Positions 19,978-31,313 of a stretch of 64,000 nt of DNA are shown in pieces. The stretch is from Roseiarcus sp963784805 (lineage in GTDB: Bacteria > Pseudomonadota > Alphaproteobacteria > Rhizobiales > Beijerinckiaceae): positions 54,308 to 118,307 of the forward strand of contig CAWASR010000023.1 in assembly GCA_963784805.1 (NCBI GenBank), written 5' to 3'. The position numbers were made by a program, and so were the translations under genes. The stretch's first letter is position 1, and each line of letters starts with the position of its first letter. The notes under the pieces are model-generated. The model had not been told where the DNA came from and searched no databases. It was given only the letters and a program-made list of their open reading frames with translations.

Positions 19978-21195
19978 ATGGAATCGGTGAACGCACGCAT
20001 GACGAACGGCTCCGGCTTGTTAAAAGTGAGGTCGACCAGGACTTTTCTCGCGGCGGCGGCGGTGCTCGCCGCAGCGCTCACCGGCGGCGAGGCTCTGGCG
20101 CAGAGCGCCGAGTGCGTTCGCCTCCAGCAGGCGATCGCGGCCGCGTCTCGCAGCGGGCCGGGCGCACAGCTTCAGGCGGCGGTCGAGCGTCAGCGCGCCG
20201 AATTGTCGCGCACGGTCGCCTACGCGCGTTCGCTCGGTTGCGAGAATCGCAAGTTCCTGTTTTTCGGCTCGGACCCGCCGCCGCAGTGTGGCGAGATCAA
20301 TGGGCAAATCTCGCGGATGCGGGCCAATCTCGCCGATCTGCAGGCTCGCGCCGGCGGCGCGGGCGGCCGCGCCCAGTTGGTGGCGCGGTTTAACGCCGAA
20401 TGCGCCGCCCCGCCTGGGCCCCACAATATCTTCGAAGCGTTGTTCGGCGGCGGCAGGCCCGCGCCCGTCCAAATGGAGCCGCTAAATCCCGACCTATCGT
20501 CTCCGGAGGGGGAGCCCATCGACAGAAGCGGGATCGACGCGCGCGCCGGCTCCTATGCGGTCTGTGTGCGCACCTGCGACGGCAGCTTCTTTCCTGTCTC
20601 CTATTCGGGCGCCGGCAGCCGCGCCGACAGCCTGGAGGAGGTCTGCCGCTCGCTATGCCCCAACACGGACGTGGCGCTTTACTCGTTTCCCTTCGGCGGC
20701 ACGATCAATCAGGCCGTGTCCGCGTCCACGGGCGAGCCTTATGTCGATATGCCCAATGCGCTCAAATACCTGCAGACCTACGACGCGTCCTGCTCGTGCC
20801 GCCGCAAGGGGCAGAGCTGGGCCGACGCGCTGGCCGGGGCCGAAGCCAGATACGGCCATGAATCGCACGACATCCTGGTGACCCCGGAAAAATCGGCCGA
20901 AATGGCGCGGCCGATCCCCGACCCCAAGTCGAAGGCCGCCGCGGCCAAGGTCACGAAAGCGAACGCCAAAGCGACGGGGCAAACCATCGATACGCCCGCG
21001 CCGGGTCTCGACGCCAACGGCGCCGACACCGTACTGAGCGCGGAGGCGGCGACGATCAGCCGCGAGACCACGGGCATCGCCCGCGGCGACGGCCGGAACG
21101 GCGCGGCCTACGGCCTGAGCCAGGGTCAGACTGTGGAGGAGAAGGGCCCGAACGGGGTCACCCGGAAGGTGCGGATAGTCGCGCCAACGCTCTAG
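19978..21195 (+). CDS. DUF2865 secreted protein
   Basis: Protein of about 405 residues with a signal peptide (hydrophobic core FLAAAAVLAAALTGG, cleavage near EALAQ). The DUF2865 domain is visible as CVRTCDGSFFPVSYSG, CRSLCPNTDVALYSFPFGG and YDASCSCRRKGQSW, with several paired cysteines suited to the periplasm. The role of the family is unknown. Start choice is uncertain between ATG 19978 and ATG 19999, seven codons later; both keep the signal peptide. Its 3' end overlaps convergent gltX by 38 bases. Confidence 0.8.
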   Translation: MESVNARMTNGSGLLKVRSTRTFLAAAAVLAAALTGGEALAQSAECVRLQQAIAAASRSGPGAQLQAAVERQRAELSRTVAYARSLGCENRKFLFFGSDPPPQCGEINGQISRMRANLADLQARAGGAGGRAQLVARFNAECAAPPGPHNIFEALFGGGRPAPVQMEPLNPDLSSPEGEPIDRSGIDARAGSYAVCVRTCDGSFFPVSYSGAGSRADSLEEVCRSLCPNTDVALYSFPFGGTINQAVSASTGEPYVDMPNALKYLQTYDASCSCRRKGQSWADALAGAEARYGHESHDILVTPEKSAEMARPIPDPKSKAAAAKVTKANAKATGQTIDTPAPGLDANGADTVLSAEAATISRETTGIARGDGRNGAAYGLSQGQTVEEKGPNGVTRKVRIVAPTL

Positions 21196-22507
21196 CCCGT
21201 CCGATCAACGGCAGCAGCGCCGCCAGTTCCGGCCCCGCGGGGCGGCCGGTCAACGCCAGGCGCAGGGGATGGAACAGGGCGCGCCCCTTGCGGCCGGTCA
21301 GCGCCTTGAGTTCATTGGTCCACGCGGCCCAGGTCGTCTGATCCCAGGCGCCCACGGGCAGGCGCGAGGCCGCAACCTCGAGGTATTCGCGATCCTCGAC
21401 GATCGGCGCGATGTCTCCCTCCACCACCTGCCGCCAGTCCGCAGCCTCGCCAAGGCGGACAAGATTGCCGCGAACCGCAAGCCAAAAGGCCTCCGCGCGC
21501 GGTCCGGCGACGTCGAGCTCCGCCAGCCGGTCGGCGACCGAGGCGAAGGGCAACTGATGCAGCGTGCGGGCTGAGAGCGCGTCGAGTTCCGCGTCGTCGA
21601 ATCGCGCCGCGCCACGCGACAGATGCGAAAGCTCGACCAGGCCCGCAAGCTCGTCGAGCGAGGCGACGGGACGAACCGCCTGGGCCGAGCCGACCAGAAC
21701 TGCGAGCGCCGCGACCGCGAGCGCCTCGACCCCTCGTTCCCGCAGCGAGGCGATCGACAGCGCGCCGGTCCGTTTGGAAAGCCCCTCGCCGCCGGCGTCG
21801 GTCAGCAGATTGTGATGGCCGAACCGTGGCGCGGCGCCGGCGAGCGCTTCGAAAATCTGAATTTGCACCGCCGTGTTGGTGACATGATCCTCGCCGCGGA
21901 TGATGTGAGTGACGCCGAAGTCGATGTCGTCGACCACTGAAGGAAGGGTGTAGAGATAGGTTCCGTCCTCCCGCCGCAGCACCGGATCGGAGAGCGATGC
22001 ACAGTCGATGTGGCTTTCCCCGCGCACCATGTCGTCCCAGCGCACGGTCGTCGGATCGAGCCGGAAACGCCAATGCGGCCTGCGGCCCGCTGCTTCGAGC
22101 GCGGCCCGTTCGGCCTCGCTCAGACGAAGCGCCGCGCGGTCATAGACCGGCGGACGGCCCAACGCCTGCTGGCGCTTGCGGCGCCGGTCGAGTTCGTCCG
22201 CGGTCTCGTAGGCCGGGTACAGGCGGCCCGCAGTCTTGAGTTTCTGGGCGGCCTCGTCATAGGCCGCCATCCGCTCCGATTGCCGGCGCACGCGATCGGG
22301 CGCGATTCCGAGCCACTCGAGATCCCGTTCGATCCCGTCGGCGAATTCGGCCTTCGAGCGCTCGCGATCGGTGTCGTCGAAGCGCAGAATAAACGCGCCG
22401 CCGTGCCGGCGGGCGTAGAGCCAGTTGAGCAGCGCGGTGCGGGCGTTGCCGATATGGATGCGCCCGGTCGGCGACGGCGCAAAACGAACAGTCGGAGGCG
22501 GGGACAT
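21158..22507 (-). CDS. gltX: Glutamyl-tRNA synthetase
   Basis: Class I synthetase of 449 residues. The HIGH-type motif is HIGN at residues 18-21 after FAPSPTGRI, and the KMSKS-type motif appears as GLSKRTG near residue 242. DDTDRERSK and HIIRGEDHVTNT are also typical. Alphaproteobacteria often carry two GltX proteins, one of which charges tRNA-Gln with glutamate for later amidation; which one this is cannot be decided here. A tRNA-Glu gene is about 5 kb away. It is followed by, and overlaps, the convergent DUF2865 gene. Confidence 0.92.
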   Translation of the reverse strand: MSPPPTVRFAPSPTGRIHIGNARTALLNWLYARRHGGAFILRFDDTDRERSKAEFADGIERDLEWLGIAPDRVRRQSERMAAYDEAAQKLKTAGRLYPAYETADELDRRRKRQQALGRPPVYDRAALRLSEAERAALEAAGRRPHWRFRLDPTTVRWDDMVRGESHIDCASLSDPVLRREDGTYLYTLPSVVDDIDFGVTHIIRGEDHVTNTAVQIQIFEALAGAAPRFGHHNLLTDAGGEGLSKRTGALSIASLRERGVEALAVAALAVLVGSAQAVRPVASLDELAGLVELSHLSRGAARFDDAELDALSARTLHQLPFASVADRLAELDVAGPRAEAFWLAVRGNLVRLGEAADWRQVVEGDIAPIVEDREYLEVAASRLPVGAWDQTTWAAWTNELKALTGRKGRALFHPLRLALTGRPAGPELAALLPLIGRARALARLSAPSG

Positions 22508-22582
22508 TCGCTTTCATAGAAGCGTCGCGCCAGCGCCGCAATATTGTGTGACACCGATTTATGGAGTGGGTACGATGAAGTC

Positions 22583-23739
22583 ATGACGATCAGCGCCTTG
22601 GCTGCGGGGATTTGCGTTTCGGGCGCCGGGATTCATGCCCTCAGCATCGCGCTGGCGATGCGCCGTTGCGCCCGACGCGGGGGACCGGCGCCAGTCCCCA
22701 AGGACGCGCCTGGGGTCACGATCGTGCAGCCCTTGCGCGGCGTCGAGCCGTTCTCGCCCGAGACCTTGCGCTCGATCTTCGCGCTCGACTATCCAAACTA
22801 TGAGATTGTTTTCTGTCTTGCCGAAGCCGACGACCCGATCGCCCCGCTCGTACGCGGAGCGATCGAAGCCAACCCGGGCGCCCGGCGCGTCTGCTGATCG
22901 GCGATGACTCGGTCAGCGCGAATCCCAAGCTCAACAATGTGGTGAAGGGCTGGAAGGCGGCGCGCAACGATTGGGTGATCATCGCCGATTCCAATGTTCT
23001 GATGCCGGTGGATTATATCCAGCGCCTGCTTTCACGCTGGCGTCCTAACACCGGCATAGTCTGCGCGCCGCCGATCGGCGCGCGGCCCGAGACTTTCGCC
23101 GCTGTGGTCGAGTGCGGTTTTCTCAACACCTATGAGGCGCGCTGGCAATATGCGGGCGAGGCTTTCGGCTTTGGTTTCGCTCAGGGCAAGACAATGCTGT
23201 GGCGGCGCGAGGTTCTTGAGGCCGGCGGCGGTATTGAGGCGTTGGGGGCCGAGATCGCGGAGGATGCGGCCGCCACGAAACTCATCCATGCTCAAGGATT
23301 GAACGCCCATCTCGTTGATGGGCCGTTCCAGCAGCCTCTAGGCGCGCGGCGCCTGAAGGACGTATGGTCGCGCCAGACCCGATGGGCGCGGTTGCGCCGG
23401 GCGACGTTTCCCCTGCATTTCGCCCCGGAAATCCTGACGACCAGCCTGCTGACGATCGGCGCGGCAGCCCTGGCCGCGCCGATGTTCGGGCTCGGCGCGA
23501 GCCTCTGCGCCGGGCTCGCGGCCGCCTTCTGGTACGCCGCCGAGGCGATCCTCGCTTTTGCAGCCGGATGGCCGTTGACCTGGTCGAGCCCGCTGGCCTG
23601 GATCGTTCGCGACCTTCTTCTGCCGTTGCTTTGGGCGCGGGGCTGGACCAGCGACGGCTTTGTTTGGCGAGGCAATGCGATGAGCGTCGACGAGACGGTC
23701 CTCGGCGAAGCGGCGTCCGGTCCTCAGCCCCGGATCTAA
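22583..23739 (+). pseudogene. GT21 ceramide glucosyltransferase-like (HpnI-like), single-base frameshift
   Basis: The first frame (ATG 22583) runs through VTIVQPLRGVEPFSPETLRS and IFALDYPNYEIVFCLAE to GARR. The second resumes with LLIGDDSVSANPKLNNVVKGW, ADSNVLMP and AEDAATK-type sequence. Restoring one base near 22889-22891 joins them. The RQTRW motif matches the (Q/R)xxRW of family 21 enzymes, and four hydrophobic helices close the protein. It would glycosylate a lipid such as ceramide or a hopanoid at the membrane. Everything but the single indel looks intact. Confidence 0.8.
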
Positions 23740-23791
23740 CCATGGGTTCATTGGCGAGCCAACGAAACCATGCTTGGAGTCCCTTGAAGAA

Positions 23792-23838
23792 GCAGGATTT
23801 TTATTGGAAAACCGGTGTCCACTTTTCCGAAATCCTGC
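23792..23838. repeat. Palindromic intergenic repeat
   Basis: GCAGGATTT (23792-23800) pairs with AAATCCTGC (23830-23838). The interior contains AAAACCGG and CCACTTTTCC, the hallmark of a palindromic repeat scattered through Rhizobiales genomes. It lies about 50 bases after the glycosyltransferase stop and may help end transcription. Confidence 0.6.
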
Positions 23839-24155
23839 CATGAAAATAGCATAGGATGCGTTGGCGTTATGCGGCGTGAGCATGCCTTCGGGGGTGACGC
23901 ACCGCGCCACCATTTTCATCCATAATGGCGCGCCCCGTGGCGCTGGTTGGCTGCTTAGATCCACGCTAGATCAATCCGGCCGCGCCGTCCGCCGGCCTCG
24001 CCAATTTTGTCGGATTGAAATCCGCCAAATTTCCGCTCAACTAATCCGCTATGGATTTGATCCTCGTCAATGGCGGCGGTCAGCGACCGCGTTACGAGCG
24101 TGGCCAGAGAAATCTGAATTCTAAAGTGCCGAAGTTGGAGGAGAGGAGGCCGACG
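23839..24155. other. Gap before the BON gene
   Basis: This 317-base stretch has no protein I recognise in any frame. It leads into a strong ribosome-binding site (GGAGGAGAGGAGG) just before 24156, so it should contain the BON-gene promoter. Confidence 0.4.
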
Positions 24156-24404
24156 ATGATGGCGCAGAGCGACGAGGTTAGCGTAGGGGTGATGAACGCC
24201 CTGCACTGGGACCTTGCGATTCCGCGAGACCGGTTAAAGGTCGAGGTGAAGAACGGTTGGGTCACGATGTCCGGACTGGTGGACCGGCCGTACCAGGCTC
24301 AGTGCGCCGAGTCGGACGCGCGCGGCGTTCCTGGCGTGCTCGGGGTCATCAACCGTATCCGGCTGGCGCCGGGCGAGGCGGAACGAACGGCCGCCGACCG
24401 CTAG
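24156..24404 (+). CDS. BON-domain protein
   Basis: Small protein of 82 residues with a single BON domain: VMNALHWDLAIPRDRLKVEV, GWVTMSGLVDRPYQ and GVLGVINRI. BON domains are thought to bind membranes or lipids and often occur in stress-linked proteins. No signal peptide is present, so this copy is likely cytoplasmic. A very good purine-rich ribosome site precedes tandem ATGs at 24156 and 24159. It stands alone, next to a decayed transporter gene. Confidence 0.75.
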   Translation: MMAQSDEVSVGVMNALHWDLAIPRDRLKVEVKNGWVTMSGLVDRPYQAQCAESDARGVPGVLGVINRIRLAPGEAERTAADR

Positions 24405-24524
24405 GCCGGCGCTAACGCCCAGCAAAGACAAAGCGATTCCGACTGCGGCGGCGACGGCCGCCCGGGCGCGGTTTTGCGACGCGCGCTGCGACATGCCGCG
24501 TTTGCGGCCCGCCCGGCGCGCCGG

Positions 24525-24820
24525 TCAGCTCCGGTTTCGGTAACGGCGGATCAGCAAATAGACTAGGCGCGCCGCGACATGGCGGAAAATGGCGGCGTAC
24601 AGTGCGCCGTCGTCCGCTTCGGTGAAGAAGGGCGCCCTTTAGTGTTCATCCCGAAGAAGACGCTCACGAAAACGGGCGGCGGAAGCGCCGCGGTCACGAT
24701 CGTCAGCACGAAAGGGTCTCGGTTGGTCGCGGTCGCTACCTGGACGCTCATCTCGTCCTGAAGCATCCGCGCGCGTTCGTCGTTAAGGACGGACGCATCC
24801 AAATCAAGGAACGCTCAGGA
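24525..24820 (-). pseudogene. CorA/ZntB-type cation transporter, C-terminal remnant
   Basis: The minus strand reads DERARMLQDEMSVQVA, then ATNRDPFVLTIVTAALPPP and VFFGMNTKG. This is the first pore helix and GMN motif of CorA-family transporters. Shifting one base after KGRP continues as FFTEADDGALYAAI, then RHVAARLVYLLIRRYRNRS and a stop at 24525-24527. A stop at 24815-24817 and the adjoining SDR gene cut off the large N-terminal domain. Only about 95 residues remain. Confidence 0.72.
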
Positions 24821-24955
24821 ATTGGAGGCCTGGCGGCGATCGACACGGTCGCGTCGCTCGGCGTTCCGGCTTTTCTGCGGAGGCGGAGCCGGCCACGGCG
24901 GCGGCCAACGATCTTGACTGGCCATTTGACCGCCGACGAACCGACGCGAGCCGGG

Positions 24956-25747
24956 TCACACCGTCCTCAGCATCCCGCCATCGACGAAATAGGTCGAGCC
25001 GACCGAATAGCTCGCGCGTTCCGAGCAGAGGAAGACGAAGAAGTTCGCGAGCTCGCGCGGCGTCGCGAAGCGCTTGATCGGCGCGTATTCGCGGGCGACG
25101 CCGTCGAGATAGGCCTGCCAGTCGCCGCCCTTGTCGGCCGTCAGCTCCTTCGCCGTCTTGATCCAGTCGGGCGTGAGGATGAGGCCGGGGTTGACGCAAT
25201 TGACCCTAATGTTGTCGTCGACGAGTTCCGTCGACAGCGCCTTCGAGAACATCATCAGCGCCGCTTTGGTCGTGTTGTAGATCGGCTCGTACCACAGAGG
25301 CTGGGCGGCGCAGATCGAGGCGTTGTGCAGAATGACGCCGCCGCCGCAACTCTTCATCATCGGCGCAAGGCCCCGCGCAAGCCTGACCGCCGCCATCACA
25401 TGCAAGTCCCAATAAGCCTGCCACTTCTCGTCCGGCGCTTCCATCACCGTCTCGTTACTGCCGGCGCCGGCGTTGTTGATGAGAATGTCGGCGCCGCCGA
25501 AAGCCCTTTCGACCGTTCCGATCAGAGCGTCGGTCCCCGCGCGCGTCGCCACGTCGCAGGCGACCCCTTCCGCCCGCACGCCGAACTCGCTCGCGATCCG
25601 CCGCGCTTCCGCCTGGACGCGGTCGGCGCCACGCGCTCCGAGCACAAGGCTGACGCCCTCCGCGGCCAGGCCTTCCGCGATCGCCAAGCCGATCCCGACG
25701 CTGCCGCCGGTAATGAGGGCGACTTTGTTCGAAAGCCCTAGGTCCAT
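24956..25747 (-). CDS. SDR-family oxidoreductase
   Basis: Protein of 263 residues. The NAD(P) motif TGGSVGIG is at 14-21, NNAG at 91-94, and the catalytic residues are S144, Y157 and K161. It is a classical short-chain dehydrogenase or ketoacyl-reductase-like enzyme. It is the last gene of the minus-strand polyol cluster, 34 bases from the next SDR, so a polyol or a derived hydroxy-acid is a reasonable substrate, but this is inference. Confidence 0.8.
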   Translation of the reverse strand: MDLGLSNKVALITGGSVGIGLAIAEGLAAEGVSLVLGARGADRVQAEARRIASEFGVRAEGVACDVATRAGTDALIGTVERAFGGADILINNAGAGSNETVMEAPDEKWQAYWDLHVMAAVRLARGLAPMMKSCGGGVILHNASICAAQPLWYEPIYNTTKAALMMFSKALSTELVDDNIRVNCVNPGLILTPDWIKTAKELTADKGGDWQAYLDGVAREYAPIKRFATPRELANFFVFLCSERASYSVGSTYFVDGGMLRTV

Positions 25748-25781
25748 GACCCGCCGTCCCCTTGCCTCGAACGAGAAACGC

Positions 25782-26555
25782 TCACCAGCACGTATAGCCG
25801 CCGTCCACCCGCACGATCGATCCGGTCATCAGGCTCGCCGCGTCGGATGCGAGAAACAGCACCACCGCCGCGACCTCGTCGGGCTCGCCGATGCGCGCCA
25901 TCGGCGTGCCCTCGATCCAGGCGTCGAACATCGGTTTGTTCGCCCTGGCGAAAGCAGTCAAAGGCGTTTCGATATATGTTGGAGCAACCGCGTTGACGCG
26001 GACTCCCCGCGCGCCCCACTCGGCCGCGAGCGATTTCGTCAGGTGATGCACGCCCGCCTTCGAGGCGTTGTAATAGGCCTGCGGCTGCGGCTTGTTGACG
26101 ATGAAGCCCGACATGGAGCCGATATTGACGATCGACCCGCGCCCGGCCGCCAGCATATGTCTGCCGAAGGCCCGGCAACACCAGAACAACCCGTTGAGAT
26201 TGACGTCGACGACGTTGAGCCAGTGTTCGTCGGTCACGTCCTCCGCCGCGGTTTCGGAACGCGCGATCCCTGCGTTGCAGACGAGGATATCAACACGGCC
26301 TTTCTCTTTCATTATTCTCGCTGCGCCCGCGTCGACCTGCCTCGAATCCGTCACCTCCATTTCGATCACGCCGGTCTCATAACCCTTGGCTTTCATCGCC
26401 GCCTTGGCTTCCGTCGCCGTCTTGAGGTTGCGGTCGGCGATGTAGACGTGGGCGCCCGCCTCGCTAAGCGCCTCGACGCAGGAAAGGCCGATCCCCTGCC
26501 CGCCGCCGGTGACGACCGCGACCCGGCCCGTCAGATTGAAGCGATCGAGATACAT
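25782..26555 (-). CDS. SDR polyol dehydrogenase, galactitol/arabitol type
   Basis: Protein of 257 residues with TGGGQGIG at 16-23, CNAG at 93-96, and catalytic S147, Y162 and K166 (YNASK). The pattern NLNGLFWCCRAFGRHML, GSMSGFIVNKPQ and the DGGYTCW C-terminus resemble bacterial galactitol and arabitol dehydrogenases. It probably oxidises a sugar alcohol with NAD. It lies between the other SDR and the collapsed smoS-like gene, all downstream of mannitol dehydrogenase. Confidence 0.82.
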   Translation of the reverse strand: MYLDRFNLTGRVAVVTGGGQGIGLSCVEALSEAGAHVYIADRNLKTATEAKAAMKAKGYETGVIEMEVTDSRQVDAGAARIMKEKGRVDILVCNAGIARSETAAEDVTDEHWLNVVDVNLNGLFWCCRAFGRHMLAAGRGSIVNIGSMSGFIVNKPQPQAYYNASKAGVHHLTKSLAAEWGARGVRVNAVAPTYIETPLTAFARANKPMFDAWIEGTPMARIGEPDEVAAVVLFLASDAASLMTGSIVRVDGGYTCW

Positions 26556-26580
26556 GACCTGACGTCTCCAGACTTACGCT

Positions 26581-26737
26581 TCAGCTCATCCAGTCGCCGC
26601 CGTCGATATTCAGCGTCTGGGGCCGTCTCTACGCCGGCGACCGCGACATGCCCGCCCTCGGCGGCATAGGCGCGCACGATCGCTTCGCCAATGCCGCGCG
26701 CGCCGCCGCCGGCGATGGCGATTTTGTCCTTGAGCTT
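26581..26737 (-). pseudogene. Sorbitol dehydrogenase (SmoS-like SDR), internally deleted
   Basis: A ribosome site GGAGGA precedes TTG at 26737, giving LKLKDKIAIAGGGARGIG and about 20 more residues of an SDR nucleotide-binding fold. The same stretch read in another frame ends QTLNIDGGDWMS plus stop at 26581-26583, the typical last residues of SmoS-type sorbitol dehydrogenases. About 200 internal residues are gone, leaving 157 bases. This is a clean deletion remnant, not a gene. Confidence 0.75.
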
Positions 26738-26796
26738 CAATTCTGCGTTCCTCCGACTATGCTTAGAAAACGCCGGCGTCGCGGCGCCGCCTCGTC

Positions 26797-28274
26797 TCAG
26801 GGCGCCTCTCGCAAATATTCCGCCAACGTCGCCCGAACCCCCTGCCCCCACAGCGACCTCAGCGCGCTCGAAAACGCGCTGACGTAGGCCGGATTTTGGG
26901 CGAGGTCCCCGAAGGTGTCGCGCATCGCCAGAAAGGCGGCGGGATCGGAGCGCGCGGCCTTCGCCGCAGCCTGCAGGCGCTCCCAGCTCGGATCGTTCGG
27001 CGGGATGGTCTTGCCGCCTTCGGTTTCACCGTAGCAATAGCGGCACCACAGAGCCGAAACGAGCGCCAGGCCCTTGACGCTGGCGCCTGCTTTCAGGCGA
27101 TCGGCGGCGGTCGGAAGAATGAACTTGGGCTGCCGGTTCGAGCCGTCGAAGCAGAGGCGGGTGATGGTGTCGCCAATCTTCGGATTGGCGAAGCGCTCGG
27201 CCACTTTCGACCGATAGGCCTCGAGGTCGACCTGAGGGGGCGGCGGCACGACGGACAGGATTTCGCGGTTGGTCAACGCCGCAAGAAACGCGCTGATCTG
27301 CGGGTCATCCATAGCTTCATGGACAAAATGGATGTCAATGAGCCCGGCGGGATAGGCGATCGCGGCGTGTCCGCCGTTGAGGATGCGGATCTTCATGAAC
27401 TCGTACGGCGCGACATCCGAAGTGAAAGTCACGCCGACCGTCTCCAGCGCTGGCCGTCCCGCTGGAAACCTGTCTTCCACCACCCACTGGCGAAACTCCT
27501 CGCAGAAGACGGGCCACTCATCCTCGAGGCCGTATGTGTCGCGCAGAAAGGCGCGTTCGCGGTCGGTCGTCGCCGGCGTGATGCGGTCGACCATGGAATT
27601 GGGAAAGGCGACATTGGCCCGAATCCAGCGCGCGAGTTCGGGATCGGCGAGCTCAGCGAGGCCCGCGACCGCGTTTTCGCAGACGTGGCCATTGCCGGGA
27701 ATGTTGTCGCACGACATAACCGTAAATGGCGCGACGCCGGCCGCGCGGCGGCGCCTGAGCCCGGCGGCGATCAGCCCGAACACCGTCTTCGGCGCGTCGA
27801 CATGACGGGCGTCGGCTTCGATGTCGGGGTGCTTCGAGTCGAATTTTTGCGTCGCGGGCGAGATATAATATCCGCCCTCGGTGACGGTCAGCGAGACGAT
27901 GCGCACCTGCGGACGCGCGAGCATATCGAGATTCGCGGCGACATCAAACGGCTTGACGAAATCGATCATCGGCCCGGTGACGCGCACATTGGTTGAATGC
28001 GCCTCTTGCGCGACAACGGTGGTCAGCCAGTCCTGCCTGCTGAGCTTTTCCCGCACGACCATATCGGCGTCGCGCACGCCGGCGCCGACGATCGCCCAAT
28101 CGTGATCGAGCCCGGCGGCGAAAAGCTCGTCAAGATAGACTGCTTGATGAGCCCGATGAAAATTGCCGACGCCGAAGTGAAGAATGCCCGCGCTGAGACC
28201 GGCGCGCCGATAGCTCGGAACCGAGATTCCGGCGGAATCTGCGCCAGGGCGGCAGCGGAAAGTTTGACGCTCAT
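26797..28274 (-). pseudogene. mtlK: Mannitol 2-dehydrogenase family enzyme, 5' single-base frameshift
   Basis: The ATG at 28274 gives MSVKLSAAALAQIP. The rest, GISVPSYRRAGLSAGILHFG and onward, is in another frame, and one missing base near 28231 reconciles them. The joined protein has about 492 residues, normal for the family, with the NAD motif HFGVGNFHRAHQ and the catalytic region KIRILNGGHAAIAYP. It would oxidise mannitol or arabitol to a ketose. It lies between smoK and the SDRs, as in smo operons. If the indel is real the N-terminal strand is lost. Confidence 0.8.
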
Positions 28275-28376
28275 GATCCTGTATCCACCGGTCTCTGCCA
28301 GACCGCCTTGAGATGGCGCCATCGCGGCGCGTTATCCTACAGGCGAACGCGTCCGCGCCGCGTCGCTGGCCCCGGA

Positions 28377-29378
<1,002 letters not shown>

Positions 29379-29403
29379 GATCGCTTAATCCCTATTGCCT
29401 AGT

Positions 29404-30234
29404 TCACTTCACCGCGCCGAACGTCAAGCCTCGGACCAGCTGCTTCTGCGAGAACCAGCCGAGGATGAGGATGGGCGCGATCGCGAGGGTGGAGGCGGCC
29501 GACAGCTTGGCCCAGAACAGGCCCTCCGGCGCCGAGTAGGATGCGATGAAGACCGGCAACGGCGCTGCCTGGGACGTGGTCAGATTGAGGGTCCAGAAGG
29601 CCTCGTTCCACGACAGGATAATCGCCAGCAGCATCGTCGAGGCGATGCCGGGCACCGCCATCGGGGTCAGCACATAGATAATTTCGTTGAGGAGTGAAGC
29701 GCCATCCATGCGCGCGGCCTCCAGGATGTCGACCGGGATTTCCTTGAAATAGGTGTAGAGCATCCACACCAGAATCGGCAGGTTCATCAGCATCAGAATG
29801 AGGCCGATGCCGAGCTTGTTGTCCAGGAGATGGGCGTCGCGGAACAACAAATAGATCGGCACCAGCACGCCGACGCCGGGCATCATCTTGGTCGACAGCA
29901 TCCACATCAAGATGTCCTTGGTCCACTTGCCCGGCGCGAACGCCATCGACCAGGCGGCGGGAACGGCGATCAGGAGGCCGATCACATTGGAGCCAATCGA
30001 GAGCACGATCGAATTGTAGGCGAAGCGCAGATAATCCGACCGATGCTGCACCTCGATGTAGTTCTCCGTCGTCCAATGAAAAAACAGGAACTTCGGCGGC
30101 ATGGAGAAAGCGTCGAGTTCGGTCTTGAAGCTGGTCAGAAACGTCCACAGGATCGGAAAGAAGATGAGGAAGGCTACGACCCAGGCGAGAACCGTAACGC
30201 CGACCCGCTTGCGCATCGATTGCTTCAACGCCAT
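29404..30234 (-). CDS. smoG: Polyol ABC transporter permease, MalG type
   Basis: Inner-membrane protein of 276 residues with six hydrophobic segments and the EAA loop EAARMDGASLLNEIIYVLTP. It starts MALKQSMRKRVGVTVLAWVV. The gene is three bases downstream of the companion permease and 25 bases upstream of smoK, so the genes are clearly one operon. Confidence 0.85.
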   Translation of the reverse strand: MALKQSMRKRVGVTVLAWVVAFLIFFPILWTFLTSFKTELDAFSMPPKFLFFHWTTENYIEVQHRSDYLRFAYNSIVLSIGSNVIGLLIAVPAAWSMAFAPGKWTKDILMWMLSTKMMPGVGVLVPIYLLFRDAHLLDNKLGIGLILMLMNLPILVWMLYTYFKEIPVDILEAARMDGASLLNEIIYVLTPMAVPGIASTMLLAIILSWNEAFWTLNLTTSQAAPLPVFIASYSAPEGLFWAKLSAASTLAIAPILILGWFSQKQLVRGLTFGAVK

Positions 30235-30237
30235 CGC

Positions 30238-31110
<873 letters not shown>

Positions 31111-31265
31111 CCCTGTCGCCTCCCGCGTCCGTGACACGCGTTGACCGATTGTCCGCCGGGCGTTGAGCCCAGGCCGTTTTCGGCCTCGCAACTAAAGCGA
31201 GGCGCCGACGAGTCCTTGACTTAGGATCCGCGTCTGGCCGCTGGTCTATCAACACTCTCCCTAAT

Positions 31266-31313
31266 CCCCCTCCTCGTGATCGAGGAGGGGGAGGGGACGG
31301 GGAGGACGTCCCC
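31266..31313 (-). terminator. Tandem hairpins between smoE and smoF
   Basis: A perfect 11-base stem (31266-31276 with 31281-31291, four-base loop) is followed by GGGGACG (31293-31299) pairing with CGTCCCC (31307-31313). No T-run is present. In binding-protein operons such stems often protect or attenuate mRNA so that the binding protein is made in excess; that role is inferred. Confidence 0.55.

Noticed and set aside
24234..24494. A minus-strand frame with one hydrophobic helix beside the BON gene
   Set aside because: Its second half is antisense to the BON domain and no ribosome site precedes it.
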